A DNA stretch of 64,000 bases from Angiostrongylus vasorum (GCA_018806985.1 JADANN010000018.1:962501-1026500); one strand, 5' to 3'; shown: positions 21,306-34,335, counted from the first letter of the stretch. The notes: generated by a model not told the origin, from the letters alone. Numbers and translations are program-made.

Positions 21306-21788
21306 ATGCAATACATTCAAGCACTGGCAAAAGAAAGCCAATTAGTACGTCTACGATCAAGTCTAATTTCGCAGATTCGTGAGAGTACGTCAAATTTCTC
21401 ACAGCGCGTTGCATGCGCTGTGCTCAATGGTCATTTGTGCCCAGAAGATGGCCACTCTCATTCTTATGTCCTTCGCTCTGAAACTCAGTTTTCCATGGGT
21501 ATTTTCGCTGATCTCTGTGACTTTCATGTTTTAGGCATACTGTCTATTTCTACACATGCTTCGATACGAGGGACTCGGGAGCCCTGCAGTGTTCATGAAG
21601 AAATACTATGTGGAGGAACAGTGGTAAGGACACACTCTAGGTGCCTTGATCGGAATATTCGAGTGTTTTCCTCACTAGTAATAATCTCTGTTCTCGGTAA
21701 CGTAGAAGGGAGAATATCTGCAGCATCTTTCGCAATGTCCACTTGTTCTTTTAAAGGACCCGAAATCGTGGACTGGATTTTTACTTAG
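21306..21788 (+). CDS. Unidentified open frame, 160 codons
   Basis: The frame is open from ATG 21306 to TAG. The protein has scattered cysteines and no motif I know. The opposite strand also has a long open stretch (GPLKEQVDIAKDAADILPST and on), so the coding strand cannot be decided. It may be a piece of a repeat or a chance frame. Confidence 0.12.
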   Translation: MQYIQALAKESQLVRLRSSLISQIRESTSNFSQRVACAVLNGHLCPEDGHSHSYVLRSETQFSMGIFADLCDFHVLGILSISTHASIRGTREPCSVHEEILCGGTVVRTHSRCLDRNIRVFSSLVIISVLGNVEGRISAASFAMSTCSFKGPEIVDWIFT

Positions 21789-22539
21789 GTCATGTCAAAG
21801 AGTACTCTGAAAACAAGTTCACAGTTAAACGGTTTTCTCAAGATTGCCGTATGAATGCTTCTTATATGCAGGCGCTCATGTTTCCATGTAAATAGAAACA
21901 GCCATAAATTGACAATGACCCATGAGCAAAATTAGCAATTATTCTAGGAAACGCGATAAACGATAAACATAGGTCTGAAAACTTTCTCTACCAGGAGAAT
22001 AACAATGTTTTTACTTCTATGATAAACTAAACATTGGTTTGAGATCTAGTTAGGATTAGACAAACAATAAACATAAATTAGATTTGAATGTGCCACGGAA
22101 ACCGGATAGAGTCCGTCACGCCATCCACTTCGCATCCGTCAGCAGATCGGTTTGTCACATGTTCACTTCACGGCTTTGGTGTCGCCGCCTTCGCTGATAA
22201 GTACATAGTACGTGTAATTGTAGCGCAATAATTTTTCTGAGCAAACAGTGTCACTAGAAATTAATCGCATAGTGTAAGATTAAACTGCTGGTTCAATCTC
22301 CATCCAGAATGTTTTATCTTTAGTGGCCTTTGTGGTGGTAAACGTGTGCTATACTTTTGTCCATGAAAAACAACTTTCACTCGGTGTCCCATGGGATCAA
22401 ATGTCTTTGTTCGTAGAAAGAAATACATTGTTGCTAAGTAAGTATATCAATCTCCACTTGCAATTTATTTTTTCACGAAATGTCCCTCAATTTATGCCCA
22501 CATTCTAATTGAATATAGTTTTATGCGAAATCCAACCAC

Positions 22540-22800
22540 AATTATGTGATGTGGTTGCAGAACTCAAACCAGACACCAGATGCGAACCAGCGACTACACT
22601 TTCAGGAGTCTCACGTGTAACCCACTGCACCATTGATGCCCTTGCTTTAGCTTTTTTCTCAGTCACCTTTTTAGTTTAGCGTTGCGTTCTGCAATCACCC
22701 GTCAACCCGGACAATCTGGGAGCATAAATCTGCTTTGAACACAGTTAAGGAGGCCACAGTTGAAATCTCAATGTAAAACCTTTGCTTACTGCCTACTATT
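22540..22800 (-). repeat. SINE family 1 related copy, tRNA-like head
   Basis: The minus strand reads TGGTGCAGTGGGTTACACG (a near-perfect A box) and GCTGGTTCGCATCTGG (B box). The plus strand then shows the family's GTCAACCCGGACAATCTGGG block. Confidence 0.5.
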
Positions 22801-23611
22801 AATGACTTTTCACTTCCTGCTTATTATTGGTATTAACTAATAGTAGCTGTAAGCAAAAGTTTGATGTCGAATATAGTTTGTTTGTGTTTCTTCCAGAACA
22901 ATGTCAAACCGACAACTTATCCAGAAATGAATTGGTCAGAATTTGCCTTCGCTCTTTTTACTCAATAGTTGTGTGACTTAAAATTGTCCTCATATGAACT
23001 GAACATATATCTCTCTTATTAATTCCGGACCCCGAATCACTTAGGTTAATCTAAACTAGATAAATGATGTTTTTCCATCCTTTTTCTCAACCGCTGAGTT
23101 GACAGTGAGTAGACGCGTCTGCAGCTCTAGTTTGAGCACAGTGTTCACTTTGAAAAATCGTGAAATCGAACAAAATCGACATTTTATAGTGACACTGTAG
23201 CAAGTTCATCTACCAGCATGACATACAGGATTTCGACCCTTAGCGTTCGATGGGCCAAACTATACGATTGGTGACGCATACCGATAAAATCAAACGAGGT
23301 GGTTTACAGCCCCGCCAGATCCGGCCTATTTGACACAGTGGTGATTTGTCACAATGCGGGCGATACAACACCGTCTATGTTCGATTCATAGCGTTCCAAT
23401 ACATCTGTTACCCATGCGTATTTCCTGCAAGGATGTGGGGTTTATACCACTCAAAACACGATGCGTCCTTTTGTAATAATGGAAAGTACTGCAGAGTTAT
23501 ATCTTGACATAGAAATCCTTCGAAGCAGCAGCACACAAGTTATCAGTGTTGCATTAGAAACAAAAGAAATTGCTTTCTTCCTGTTACATGTTTATTGGTG
23601 ATATAACTGCT

Positions 23612-24058
23612 CTATGGGGCGGATAGCACAGTAGTAGCGATGCCCGCCGTCACGAGCATGATGCTAGTTCGATTCCGCTCTGGGCCAACAAAGCCTCTCA
23701 TCTCTCTGTGGTCGGAAAATTGGTATCGGCCTTCTCTGGAAAAAAAAATCACTCTCTGCAAGCCAATTGGGAACGCTCCAGCTCGGCTATCTCAGGACTC
23801 CAGTAAGAATTGCTTGAACGGCATTCTACGATATTCAAGATGAAATGGAAATCCTCAAGCAGCAACCGAAACCACATGTAAAAAGTTGGAAGATCTTCGT
23901 GGACGATGGTTGCTAGGAAACGAATCGAATGTGAGAAGTGCTGGCATCCGCACGGTAGACGTGAAGACGCATCAAATAGAATAAGAAAAATAATTGCTGT
24001 CCAAAATTCCAATTCTGCCGATGAACTGGCTGAAGTCGCATGGTCTGGCTAGACGACT
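23612..24058 (+). repeat. SINE family 3 copy (tRNA-derived)
   Basis: GGATAGCACAGTAGTAGCGA (A-box-like) and GCTAGTTCGATTCCGC (B-box-like) form a tRNA-like head. A body of about 350 bp ends CCGCACGGTAGACGTGAAGA. Related copies are at 34010, 48740 and 59605. Confidence 0.6.
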
Positions 24059-24714
24059 TCGTAAAATGAAGTAAAATCTATACCATTTAAAAAAAACTAT
24101 ACCATATACCATTTTTTCTCCTGCCATTCACTGGTCAATTATTGCATTGGAAACACTAGGTGGAATCACAAGATTGGGAACTTCACGATCATGATTGGCC
24201 AAAACCGTGTGATCCTCTTTTTAAGACAACGTGAACGCCAAGGCAAAAAACTTATCCGACAAATGAGCGAACACTGCAAGCCATTGGCCATGATAAGTTC
24301 TCCTTATTTGTAAGCCTTATCCAATCTGCCCTCTTTACTTTTCGAACAACACGATTTCAGTCTTGAGAAACGTTTTCGAGAACCTCGGATTCAATGGATG
24401 CACCTTTACAATTCTCACTGCTTGCTTAACAAAGTCTAATTCAAATCTCAAAAGAAAAACGTACAATCCAGTTGTATCGTTGTTCTACGCAAAACGCGAA
24501 GATGTCCCACAAAGTGCAGGGTTCCGATCCTGCATTCAGAAGACGGCGAAATCAGTGACGTCAAAAAAAACCACTGCCATCGGGATTGTTAATAAAGGCT
24601 TTTTCGAAATTTCTTAATTTATTCGTATACCATTCTACAGCTGCACTAATTTCTCATAGTTACGAGCTATGAACAAATGCTAAGTCAGATAAAAGCTCTC
24701 ATGAGAAACACAGG

Positions 24715-24960
24715 GCTGTGATCAATAATTCACTGTTTCCCTTGACCAGCAAACACGAGTTTTTTTACTACAGCATTTCAATCTTAACCTTTTTTTTATT
24801 TACTGCCTATTCTTTTTTAACGGGGGACCCGAGGGGGACACCGCAGACACCTGCGGTCCGGAGTTCTGCGAATATCTCAGCGTTGTAGTAGTTACAGCAT
24901 TTCAATTCAAAATAGCTGACGTTTCGGCTGTTTCGCCTTTTTTCAGTGAGCACTAAACAG
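24715..24960 (-). mobile_element. PLE terminus interrupted by a SINE with 14-bp duplication
   Basis: In minus sense a degraded hammerhead block (CCGAAACGTCAGC near 24914-24925) and the PLE tail (CTGGTCAAGGGAAACAGTG, then GAATTATT) belong together. They are split by SINE family 1 material at 24783-24892. The interruption is flanked by identical TACAGCATTTCAAT at 24769-24782 and 24893-24906, a target-site duplication. Confidence 0.6.
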
Positions 24961-25104
24961 CTTGCTTTAAACACCCACTGTTTTGTTGTTTATAAGCTTT
25001 CTAGCTATTTGGTGGAGATCTGCCGCACGGAGTATTACATGGACGGGAACGTGGCTAGCTCACGTTAAGAAATCAGCCATTAGGTAAAGCGACCTAGTAG
25101 CATT

Positions 25105-25470
25105 ACGACTCTAGCCGAAGAGAGCATCAGGTGGGGAATTTCACTATACAGGGTCATAGAAATTTGTCGGCAATACTGCCTTTTCAAAGTCCTGACTTTC
25201 GTCTATTATAAAAAAGCGTTTGACATCATTGAGAAGAATGCAATTCTGTTAGCGTTCGTCGAGATCTGAGTGCACCCCTTTTTCATAAGAACTTTATTTC
25301 ACTGCCATCGGAACTGCACCACAAAAAATACAACTTTTTCCATTGACGTCCACACATCGATCGACACACTACTCGTCGTAGGAATACGCACTCATCCTTG
25401 ATTTCCTCATAAGGACAAGATATTCTGGTAAAATTGTACCCATGAAAACTATGGAGCGGTTATTGTAGTG
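25105..25470 (+). pseudogene. RTE-type reverse transcriptase fragment
   Basis: The frame FVYYKKAFDIIEKNAILLAF matches the RT palm motif of RTE elements (FIDYEKAFDSVE-NA-L). It is followed by VHPFFIRTLFHCHRNCTTK, the next conserved block. The aspartate of motif A is absent at YYKKAFD where the family has D-KKAFD, and a TGA interrupts the frame. Upstream and downstream parts are not contiguous. Dead fragment, same strand and probably same element as 26395-26850. Confidence 0.6.
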
Positions 25471-25987
25471 CATAGCCGATCCATATGTTTCTTTGTCAGT
25501 AATTTTTATCCACATTCACATGGTTTCCCATGTAACCAACTGTTCGTGATTTGACTGTTCTTCAGTGATCAATCTTAAGTCGGTAAAGCACCATTCGAAG
25601 TAAAACATTATCTTGCGGTCCTAATGAAAGATGTTTATTTGTTTAAATACGAACTAATGAAAGCATCCAACATAAGCAAGTCACTTTATGACACACATAG
25701 GAAAAATGGCAACTCTGAATGACTATTAAGCATAAGCACAATTAGAGTAAAACAACTAGAAAAAGGACTTCCACTCAATCTCAGCATCAATAATCAAGCT
25801 GCATTAGTGCTCCGAACTCTCCTTGATGAGCTTATACGAATTTCTTAACACGCATCGTTGACCTATGTCCGCCAACGTCTACGCGACTTCGTCTTTATCA
25901 GACCCCGGACGAATTGTTTTATTGTTTCACTCCGTAAATATTCAACAGTCCTAATAAAAATGATTAATGAACAATGATTTAATAGAA

Positions 25988-26190
25988 AAAGGATTAAGCT
26001 CTCGGCATTGATCCATCCCTGAGAGATGCGCTACTAGACTTCATTACTTCACTAAGTATCGTAAAAGAGGATTAGGTGCATGTCTGGCCTCTGCAATGAT
26101 ACGCGGTGCTATAGAGCCAGTACTGCTATCCTGCCATACAAGTCTGGTACTAATTTGCCAACCCGGAGGGATGGAAGATTTGGTGAGACT
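25988..26190 (-). repeat. SINE family 2, truncated copy
   Basis: It has AGCTCTCGGCATTGATCCAT and CAAGTCTGGTACTAATTTGCC (family hallmark in minus sense) and lacks the tRNA-like head. It lies between two RTE fragments and may have split them. Confidence 0.5.
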
Positions 26191-26394
26191 GGAAAAAGAA
26201 ACTGTTCATGGAAAACCCATGCTGTACAGGCAAATGGACCAAAATGGATGGTTCTTTGATTGGAGAGACCACCTTTTACGTGCACCTTGGACGTTCAGTG
26301 AGCATAGAGAACAATATGAAAGAGGAATTACACAAGAAAAGCATAACAGCAGGAGTTCATTCGGGCCTCTTAAAGAAGCCACCTATTAACTGAA

Positions 26395-26850
26395 GGACCC
26401 CGAAATCCGAGCACACCTTTTCGATCTAACCAACAGTCTTACCAGCACCTTGCTATGCAACAGCGATGTGAGCTGATACTTGAACCACGTCAAAAAAATC
26501 TTCTCGCCACACAAAGAGCGCTTGAACGATGTCTTCTTAATTATTGTCGGCGCATACAAACTCAGCCGGAATGCGAAGCTCTGATCTCTGAAACCTGTTT
26601 CATTTTCGAGACCCTATAGGAACACTCATCGATAGCGAAACATAGAATTGCCGCTCAATAGTCTCCTACGAGAATCAAAATACCTTCTTGGATGAGCACC
26701 CAAACGACGGTCCATGGTGTTCCGGGGCCGAAGTCGATCAGCTGTGCTGGCAGCTGCTGTTGTTTTCCAGGTCACAGCATGGGAGTCCCACACTCCACCA
26801 TGCTCGAATCAAACCACCAGAATGAAAGGCGAATACGAGACAAAGAACGA
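26395..26850 (+). pseudogene. RTE-type retrotransposon C-terminal fragment
   Basis: Pieces in different frames follow the order of the C-terminal region of RTE proteins: IRAHLFDLTNS (family IRGHLFDSTVLP), then LLATQRALERCLLNYCRRIQ (family LLTTHRALERCLLKFNRRTQ). Several frameshifts and stops separate them. Non-functional. Confidence 0.55.
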
Positions 26851-27044
26851 ATAGAGAATTTTTAGGGCCTAGATAACGCGTCGAGACGGGCCACACTTAA
26901 GTATGCAAGTTCAACGAAGCGCGACAACGCCATTTGTAAAAGGATTAAGCGGTATCAGGCGTTGTCAATCCCTTAGAGATTTGCACCACGTTAGAACCTA
27001 TTAAACAATGTATAAGCGATTTATTACATATCTGCTCAAACAGT

Positions 27045-27255
27045 GGCTTACCGACATGTTGAGTCAGTGAACTTGCCATTCCAGACAAATCTGGTGCCAA
27101 TTGCTGAACTTGAAGGTCGGTACGGTTGTGTTGTATGTGTGTTATTGTATGGAAGGAAACGTATGCTGTTTAACAACATCGCAATTGCTGAGAAAGAATG
27201 CGACGAATTTATAATACAATGCCGAGGTTTATAGAAAGTCGATCCTGGGAATTAT
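27045..27255 (+). mobile_element. PLE terminal repeat, solo or truncated
   Basis: The block GTATGCTGTTTAACAAC, GCAATTGCTGAG, and CAATGCCGAGG with AGAAAGTCGATCCTGGGAA matches the outer tails of the PLE pair at 41750-41870. The hammerhead block upstream is not recognisable. Confidence 0.55.
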
Positions 27256-28957
27256 TGCAAACCTTATGCTTGTTATGAATGCTTGAAGCAGATTATGATT
27301 AAATGAAACTCGTACAATGGTAAAGACTTCGTGATGGCATGTTCCCTTTAAAAAGCTAAATCGTCGAAAAAATAACGTACCTGATATCCTGTGACTATGA
27401 GAAAGCATTATAAGCGGTTAGCTCCACACGCGATTATTTTTGCCAAAGTTAACAATGATGTTCAAAGCGAAAAATCTATTTGTTTGTTGCCCTATCGATT
27501 AAAATTAGTGTAGCATATCAAATTGACAAAATTATATTCTGCTATTTACGGCTGTCCGACTACGCCATAGCAATGATTTTTCTGATTACGAATGCGGTTA
27601 GGATTAATTGTCAGACAACTGAGTAAAGCATTGGGAACCCGGAACAAAGCCAAAGCAGTGGAAGCCATTGAACAAATATGGATTCAGCATGCCTGTAATA
27701 GACAGTGTACACGAAGCAGGACTGATTCTCCCAGTGGTTCACAGTTCAGCTGGAATTACCTCTGCTCGTGACGTCATGCTCGCTTTCCACTTAATAGTTC
27801 TAGTTCCTAGAGCCTGCTATGGAAACGATGAAAGTCAATTATAACGCAGTTATTTTCCTTCAACAGAGAAACACGTATGAACTATCTGGCGCACACTTTT
27901 ATGTTCATCAGGAGCCGTCATGGAAACAAGCAAAATAGTTAATACCTCCTGTCTTGGAAAGAAGCTTCTGCAGCTTAGAAGCTTTAACAGAATTTCTGTG
28001 ACTGTAGTCATGTTAGAAGCCTTGACACTAGTAGGAAATCAAAGAAGTGGAAACTATGTTTACAGTTCAAAGTCTTGATCACTTTAGATGTATTTTACCT
28101 GGTTCTAATCTTCGCTTTGAATTAGCGAGCAAAACTTGCTGGGCACCGCACGTTGCTCGATATCATACTCTATCAAAACTTTAGCCACTTAGAACATACA
28201 GCATGCCATATCATGGTGTGACATTTTAGAGCTTCCGTTGCCCCTCTATCGATTTTAACCGGGCAGTAAGTATTATAAGACGTTATCAGGTTCGCGATAG
28301 TGCTGCTTATTACATTGTATCAGACAATAATACAACTGAAAAGCAACTAGGAAAGATTTCACATTGACATTTGAAGGGATATGAACGATCTCATTTGAAA
28401 ACAAGCCGATCGAACCGCGCTATTTTCATAGCGGAGTAAATTTATTTCGGCGCAAGCTAGAAAGACACCGTTTGCTGAGAAAACAGTAGGACAGCGAGAT
28501 AATTGGAAGTTGATGCAGTCGTTAAAGAGCCACGGATGCAGTAAATAAGAAATCGTATTCTTCTCTAATTATCTTGCCGAGATTAAGGCAAAAAAGTTTG
28601 TAAAAATAAAATGTTGAAGACGAGTAGAGAACGACAGTGCTGAAGATAGCAGAAGAACACGAGCACTAGTTTGGAGTTTCCCACGGCACCAACAAATTTC
28701 ACCGACTCAGTTCTTCACGCATGCCTTTTTTGAATGGGAATTCTCCGTGTGTCGTGCAGTATTTCATTCCACTATTTTGGGAACGCAAAATCCCTTTTAT
28801 CAGTACTGTGAAGGAGTTAAGCACAGATGTTACATCCGGAGTCAAATTATGCTCTGAAGCTCGAATGGCCCAACTCCGCTAGTGTAAACAGTACTTTCTT
28901 TTGAAATACTGACATGTAACAGCTGTTTGGCGGTTAATTTAAGTTGATAATAAAGAC
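27256..28957. other. No certain gene
   Basis: The only item that looks somewhat coding is a plus-strand frame of 56 codons near 27594-27770 (GLIVRQLSKALGTRNKAKAV and on). It has no known motif and no clear splice sites. No repeat family was recognised. Confidence 0.3.
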
Positions 28958-29299
28958 TTGTTATTTTTTAGGCGTTTCAAATCCCAGTTCCTTCTTCAGA
29001 TTTCTGACTATCATTGGTCAAATAACAATAAAAAAGAGCTCATCCTCATTGGCTGGGTATTGCCCGTGTACATTTTGTGTGGCTTTTTAAAAAAAACACT
29101 GAGCATCTGTTGTGTCTCTTTCATTTCGGCCTTCTTCGAAATTTCAATCTTGGGTTTTGTCCTCTTCGTTGAAATCGAGCAACAGTTTCAAATCTTCACC
29201 AAGTTATGCTGGCCAGTCATCGCTTTATGGTTTTATGAAAAGCAGAATGACTTGTTGAAAATCTGTGCTAGTCTAGCTTCCCACGTTCGAAGCCAGTAG
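28958..29299 (+). CDS. Hydrophobic open frame, possible membrane-protein exon
   Basis: 113 codons. A good splice acceptor (CTTGTTATTTTTTAG, ending near 28971) stands at its start. The middle is hydrophobic: ILIGWVLPVYILCGF, then CCVSFISAFFEISILGFVLF, suggesting two membrane segments. There is no family motif and no recognisable partner exon. An AT-rich sequence easily gives such frames by chance, so this is a low-confidence candidate. Confidence 0.2.
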   Translation: MLFFRRFKSQFLLQISDYHWSNNNKKELILIGWVLPVYILCGFLKKTLSICCVSFISAFFEISILGFVLFVEIEQQFQIFTKLCWPVIALWFYEKQNDLLKICASLASHVRSQ

Positions 29300-32200
29300 G
29301 GTAGCAATTTTCAACTCCTAAGTTCCGAAGGATTTTTGTTGTCCATAGGCTTGATTTCCATGGTGTTTTTCATGCATCTGAGAGGATCCGGCGTCGTGAG
29401 CTGCTCGGACTCACTGAACGACCCAGTTATGTGGCAAATCTGTTGTGGAAAACTAGAACACATTCAACAAGCATATTAGTGCTGAACTTCACCTCATTGC
29501 CCCCTCCTCCTTGTACAGAACCAAGGCCTTGTGGATGGGCTGAGAAGATGACACTATAGTTTCCAATCTGATTCGGAGTTTTCTTACTTAATCCATTTTG
29601 ACACTTTATGAAATCTAAACCTCTTTTCTAGTTGTTCACAAATAAATTTCACTTCAATGTTTTGTGTAATCACCCGGCAAGCAGAAATTACTGGGTTTCG
29701 TTTTACATTTCTACAGAGAAGCTTCCGATCTTGAAAATCAATTGCGTATGGAAATTTCTTCATAGAATGAAACATCATGAGTTCAGCTCTTCGAGAAATA
29801 TTGGCGAGCGAAAGGAAAAAATGAGCGTTTTCCAACCAAGTAGTCGTGGTATCTTCAATTTTACATTAACAACTAGAGCATTTTTAACTAATAACTAGAT
29901 GAAAGACTGTGAGAATAGATTATTTAATTTCGCACACAAAAGAACGATACCTTTGCAAATGATTCTTGGACTGGAACTGAGTGTTTCAAAATCACCGCCC
30001 CATGAACGCCTAACTCTGTTAAGGGAAATGAAACACTCGATGAACAGCAGGGCAGTAATTACACTGAGGAACACGTACTGAGGCGAAATCTGCCATTTTT
30101 GTGGGTCTCACATCTCCCTTTTCTCATAGACAGTGGAGAATTTCTATGTTTGTTCAGGTAAAATCGTATACCTGTTCAATAAAGAGTCTTATTGAGGTAT
30201 GAGGACTAGAAAAGTCACAAATTTGTATACATAGCGATGATATTTCGAGGGTTTATTTTACTATGAAGGAAAGAGAAGTGTAGTTAGCCAAATTTTAGCA
30301 CATTGATAAGTTGTCCAAACGTCAAATGAAATTGCGAAAACATCACAATAGATGAACTCATGTGCAACAGTTCCGGAATGTGAAGTGGACTGGTAACGAA
30401 ATTGGCGAATTCTCCACCTATTTTTCAAAGAATAACGATATCTTAGGAAGCCCTAGAATGGTCATCTTATACGCAAGATGCATGCGTTTCAGCTACAGTA
30501 TTCCACATTAAAGCCAGGTGCTTCTTAATCCCAATCCCCAACGCGGGAAGACCGACGCGTTGCGCCCAATAATCTACCGTATCCTGTAAGATGGTTATGG
30601 TAGTTCACTCTGGTGCATTCCCAATAATGCTTGAGAAAAAAGGCACAGCAGTGACCAGGACGGCTCACAGTTGCATTTACAGAAACAAAAATTTCATTAA
30701 GTGGTGTTTCTGTCTTTAGAATCAAACCAGAAAAGCGTAAGTATTAACGTTTACGTAACCAAAGAGTATCTGCCATAGAAGGCGAAACTTTTTCATTTCC
30801 GCAAAAGTTATGAGACTGTTGATGATGATAAAAACAGGTTTCCAGAAAAGTATACGCTTGATGATGAAGTGAAACGACTGAGACGAAGTTTCAGCTATTC
30901 CATATCAACTGAATTATTCCACTTCTGAAGAATCATCTTTAATAGAGGATGGGTTGCCATAAAATGCCTAAATAGTGGCAAGCACCGTTCGTTGCCTAGA
31001 GAAACATACTAAGAGTTATCAGTTAGTAGCAGACATCCTAAAGCGATTCTAAGAAGTATTAAAAGTAAATTCGCCAAAGAATAGCGTATTGCCGGGATTG
31101 TCGTCTTTGTGAAAGAAGGCACAGACCAAATCGAGATTCTGTGAACAAATTTTGAAATGTGGCTCAAGGTCAATCTTTCGAGCTTTGGTTTCATATGTTC
31201 AGAAGAGGCGCTGTGACTTAATTACGTGAATCTCTGCTCTCCGCAGTTTGATTCCAGTGCAAACGTAGGAAGTATGAAAACCCAAGCCGATGTTATAAAG
31301 ATTTTCTTTCCAAATCTCACTATCTCTCATTACTACTAAATGTTATTCGCTGAAGTGAAAATCTCGGGGACAGCTACGTAGAATGAACACAGGTGATAGC
31401 AAATTCGTGGACGAGAGATTAAATTAGTGTCACAGAAGTGGAAATGGATACTGTAATACTGCTTGCTCGAAGCAAAACAGATGAGCGCCTTATGGAGTCG
31501 TGCAAATGCGTCGTGGATGGCACTATTTATTAGAGGTACCGCCATAGTTAGGCGGTGTTTCCAATAGCACACCGCTTTTTGTTCACTCTTCTCTGAGGTA
31601 CCGCTCTTTATAAGTGCAGTTCCACCTAAGGCGTACACTTCGCCGCAGGGTTGAGTTAACACTTTGGCCCAAATATTCTCATCTGCTTTTTTGTGAAATT
31701 CTTTAATGAAGTTCCTTGATGAATCACTAATATCAGAGAGTTCATCAAAAAGTGAATGGCCTATTCTGAATTTACGACATTATTGTTGAGTTCTGGATAA
31801 GAATTTCAGTGAACACGGGAAGAGCACTTACACTGGCACTCAGTTTTTGGTAAACCAAAGAAGGCATTGCCATCCTAAAAATCCTCTCCGTTCCACGTTT
31901 GTAACCCAACAATTCCTTCGGCCTGGAAAGCGGTCAAGTGACGTTTCTACTGTTTGTCAGTTCAACTATATTTTTTCTTCTGAGGTAGATAATCTCGGTG
32001 GGTAGTCGCAATGGTAGAATGTCCTTCATGGTCGCGATGCTTTCCGTACTTTTTGAAAAATATTCTCGTAAAAAGCACCGAAATGATAACGGTAAAACCA
32101 GAGCTACTGTAAAAAACGACGTAAACTGCTTGTAGGTTCGTAGGTTTCTATGAGATCTTCTACTTTGAATTCCTGAAGAAGTAATCTGGAAAAAAAATCC

Positions 32201-32615
32201 ACGAAAATTTAGTTTAAAAGCTGTTCAAAGTTGTGCAAAGCTTTAAAGAGTTTATAAGAACTCCCTGTAGGGAAAGAAAGAAAAGAATGAACAAGAAAGA
32301 CAATAGAATAAGATTGCCAGTGTGTCCTAGTTTGTTTCAAAATTTTCACGTAGCCTCAAGCTGGTTACCATAAAACTCGTCCATTCATCAAGATGACTGG
32401 AGTTTTAATCAAAAAATCAGCTGCTTTTTGTTTTTCACTTGATTTTCGTATAAAGGAAAACCCCAAGCAAATTGGGTGTCGCCTTTTAACGACGAAACCA
32501 ATCCATAAAAAATGTTTAAAAAAATTCAGTTCTAGATGTATCAAACAAAATGGAGGCAAGATGAGCAAGGTGTGGCTCACATAAGTTGTTTTATGTACTC
32601 ACAGACAAACTCGTA
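29300..32615. other. No recognisable gene or repeat
   Basis: Short open frames occur on both strands (for example 29584-29835 minus), without motifs. No copies of the named repeat families were found. Confidence 0.35.
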
Positions 32616-32619
32616 TTGC

Positions 32620-32780
32620 CAGGTATATACAATACAAAAATATACAATGCGTTACTGTAACAGTGTTAGAAATGCCGATAAAACGCAGTTCAACTTGACC
32701 TTCCAGGCTCCGAGGAAGGCGAAGTCCGCGGGAAACGTCGGCTTGTTAGTGAATAGACAAGCACCTTGTAGTTGCTCAAC
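32620..32780 (+). mobile_element. PLE terminus with altered hammerhead core
   Basis: CTTCCAGGCTCCGAGGAAGG, a stem of GGCG/CGCG type, GGGAAACGTCGGC, then GTTAGTGAATAGACAAGCACC and a CAACAAGAATAT tail. The box CCGAGGA has lost the U of CUGANGA. Confidence 0.45.
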
Positions 32781-32814
32781 AAGAATATAAAGAAGACGCA
32801 ATGTTTCAAAAAGC

Positions 32815-32960
32815 GAGTTTCCTTCAACCTCGGCATGATAAACAGGTTTCTTATGATTGGTGATTTAACATGAAGTTGACAAAAAACTTTATTTGGCTAA
32901 CGTTTCGGGGGCCTGTAATTTTTTAGAGCTGGATTGACCTGAATCGATTGTCCGCAGCTG
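32815..32960 (-). mobile_element. PLE terminus, GUU-type subfamily, degraded
   Basis: Minus sense: CCCCCGAAACGTTAGCC and a tail with a CGAGGTTGAAGGAAACTCGC-like sequence, as at 13790. The hammerhead box is no longer readable (CTAAAAA). It lies tail to tail with the plus-sense terminus just before it. Confidence 0.45.
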
Positions 32961-34009
32961 CTTCTTCCTTTCCGTGTCTTCGTTACCGCATCCAGTCGAA
33001 TTCAGTAGAGCACCGCTCGAGTGAAGTAACCTCACCCTTCCGTGCGGGGACGGTTGCTGATATTGATTGTCCGTTGATAACTGCTTGTTTTCTTAGGACA
33101 TTCTGTCCTGCAGCAGTCGTGTCAATATCGTCTACGCACAGTGTTTATATACGGAAACATATGTGTTAAAAATTAGATGAAAACCCATATCTTGATGTTT
33201 AATTTATTAAAACTACGTCTAAGTATTTTGCCGTTGTTGGGAGCCGTTAGGAAAAACTGTTCACTCCTAGATGGCTTATACAAAATCTCCGCTGTTCGGA
33301 CATTGTGCAAACCATCCAGAAGTCAAGGTTATGTAGTTCCTCCGGCGAACTCACACGAGGCAATTAAGCCCCCAAGTATTAATAGGAATAAAAAATGTTC
33401 ATAGAAATTATTTCCGGTTATGTACATAAGGATATTTTTCAACTTGATTCATGAAAATGTAAATAAGCTGTGAGAACCTGATAAATCAGTATTTTTGCTC
33501 TTATTCTTGTGATATCGACATCGAATCTTTGTGCTCGGAGAAAGGCACAGGGCACGAAGGCTGGCTGCAAGGTAACTCGGCTGTGTTGAAGTCGTAAGAG
33601 AGCTCTTATTGCAGTCCGTAATGATAAACAGTGTTGGAAGGAGTGTAACAGAAAAAAGGTTACTTTTGAAATATAGCCGGAAGGCAACGTCACATTTCTT
33701 TGCGGGTGAGTCGGTCAAAAGGAACACGACTAGTGCCGAAAATGGCAAAGACCCAGAACAAGGGAATAACTCCTGATTAAATGAATAGTAGAATGTTCTG
33801 AGCGAACAGATTTCGAGAGAATGTCAAATGTGGGAGTGGCAGAGGCCTATTACAAAACGGGCTTCGTCGAAGCGTGCTTCAACTGCTAGGGGCAAAGAGG
33901 CTATCTCATTTAAGTCGATCTGCCAGGGATAGTAAAATAACATGGATGCTAATGCCACGTTAGTATTTGTATCTCTAATAACAGGTAATAACAAGGATGA
34001 CAACAGAAA

Positions 34010-34335
34010 TGGGGCGCGGGTAGCACAGCGGTAGTGATGCTGTTCAATAGACTCATGACCCTGGTTTGCCCTCGAGCCCTAGATGAACAAAGTTTCTCAA
34101 ACCACCTAGTCAGGGAGTTGATACTAGACTTACACGGATCGACTGTCTCAAGATCGGCTTTCGAACAGGGAAAATCAACTAGACCATCGTTCACCAATAT
34201 TCATAATGTTGGGGAAAAATCTCAAATGCCGACCGAATCCACACGCGTATATGAAGCATTTCGTGAATGATAAATGCGGTTAACCGAGTAGAATGGAATA
34301 AATGCTAGGAACCGCACAGTAGATGTGAGGAGGAA
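34010..34335 (+). repeat. SINE family 3 copy (tRNA-derived)
   Basis: GGGTAGCACAGCGGTAGTGA (A-box-like), TTTGCCCTCGAGCCC, and the 3' part with GAATAAATGCTAGGAACCGC and AGTAGATGTGAGG. Confidence 0.55.

Noticed and set aside
27594..27770. 56-codon plus-strand frame GLIVRQLSKALGTRNKAKAV
   Set aside because: No motif, no clear splice sites, and too short to exclude chance.
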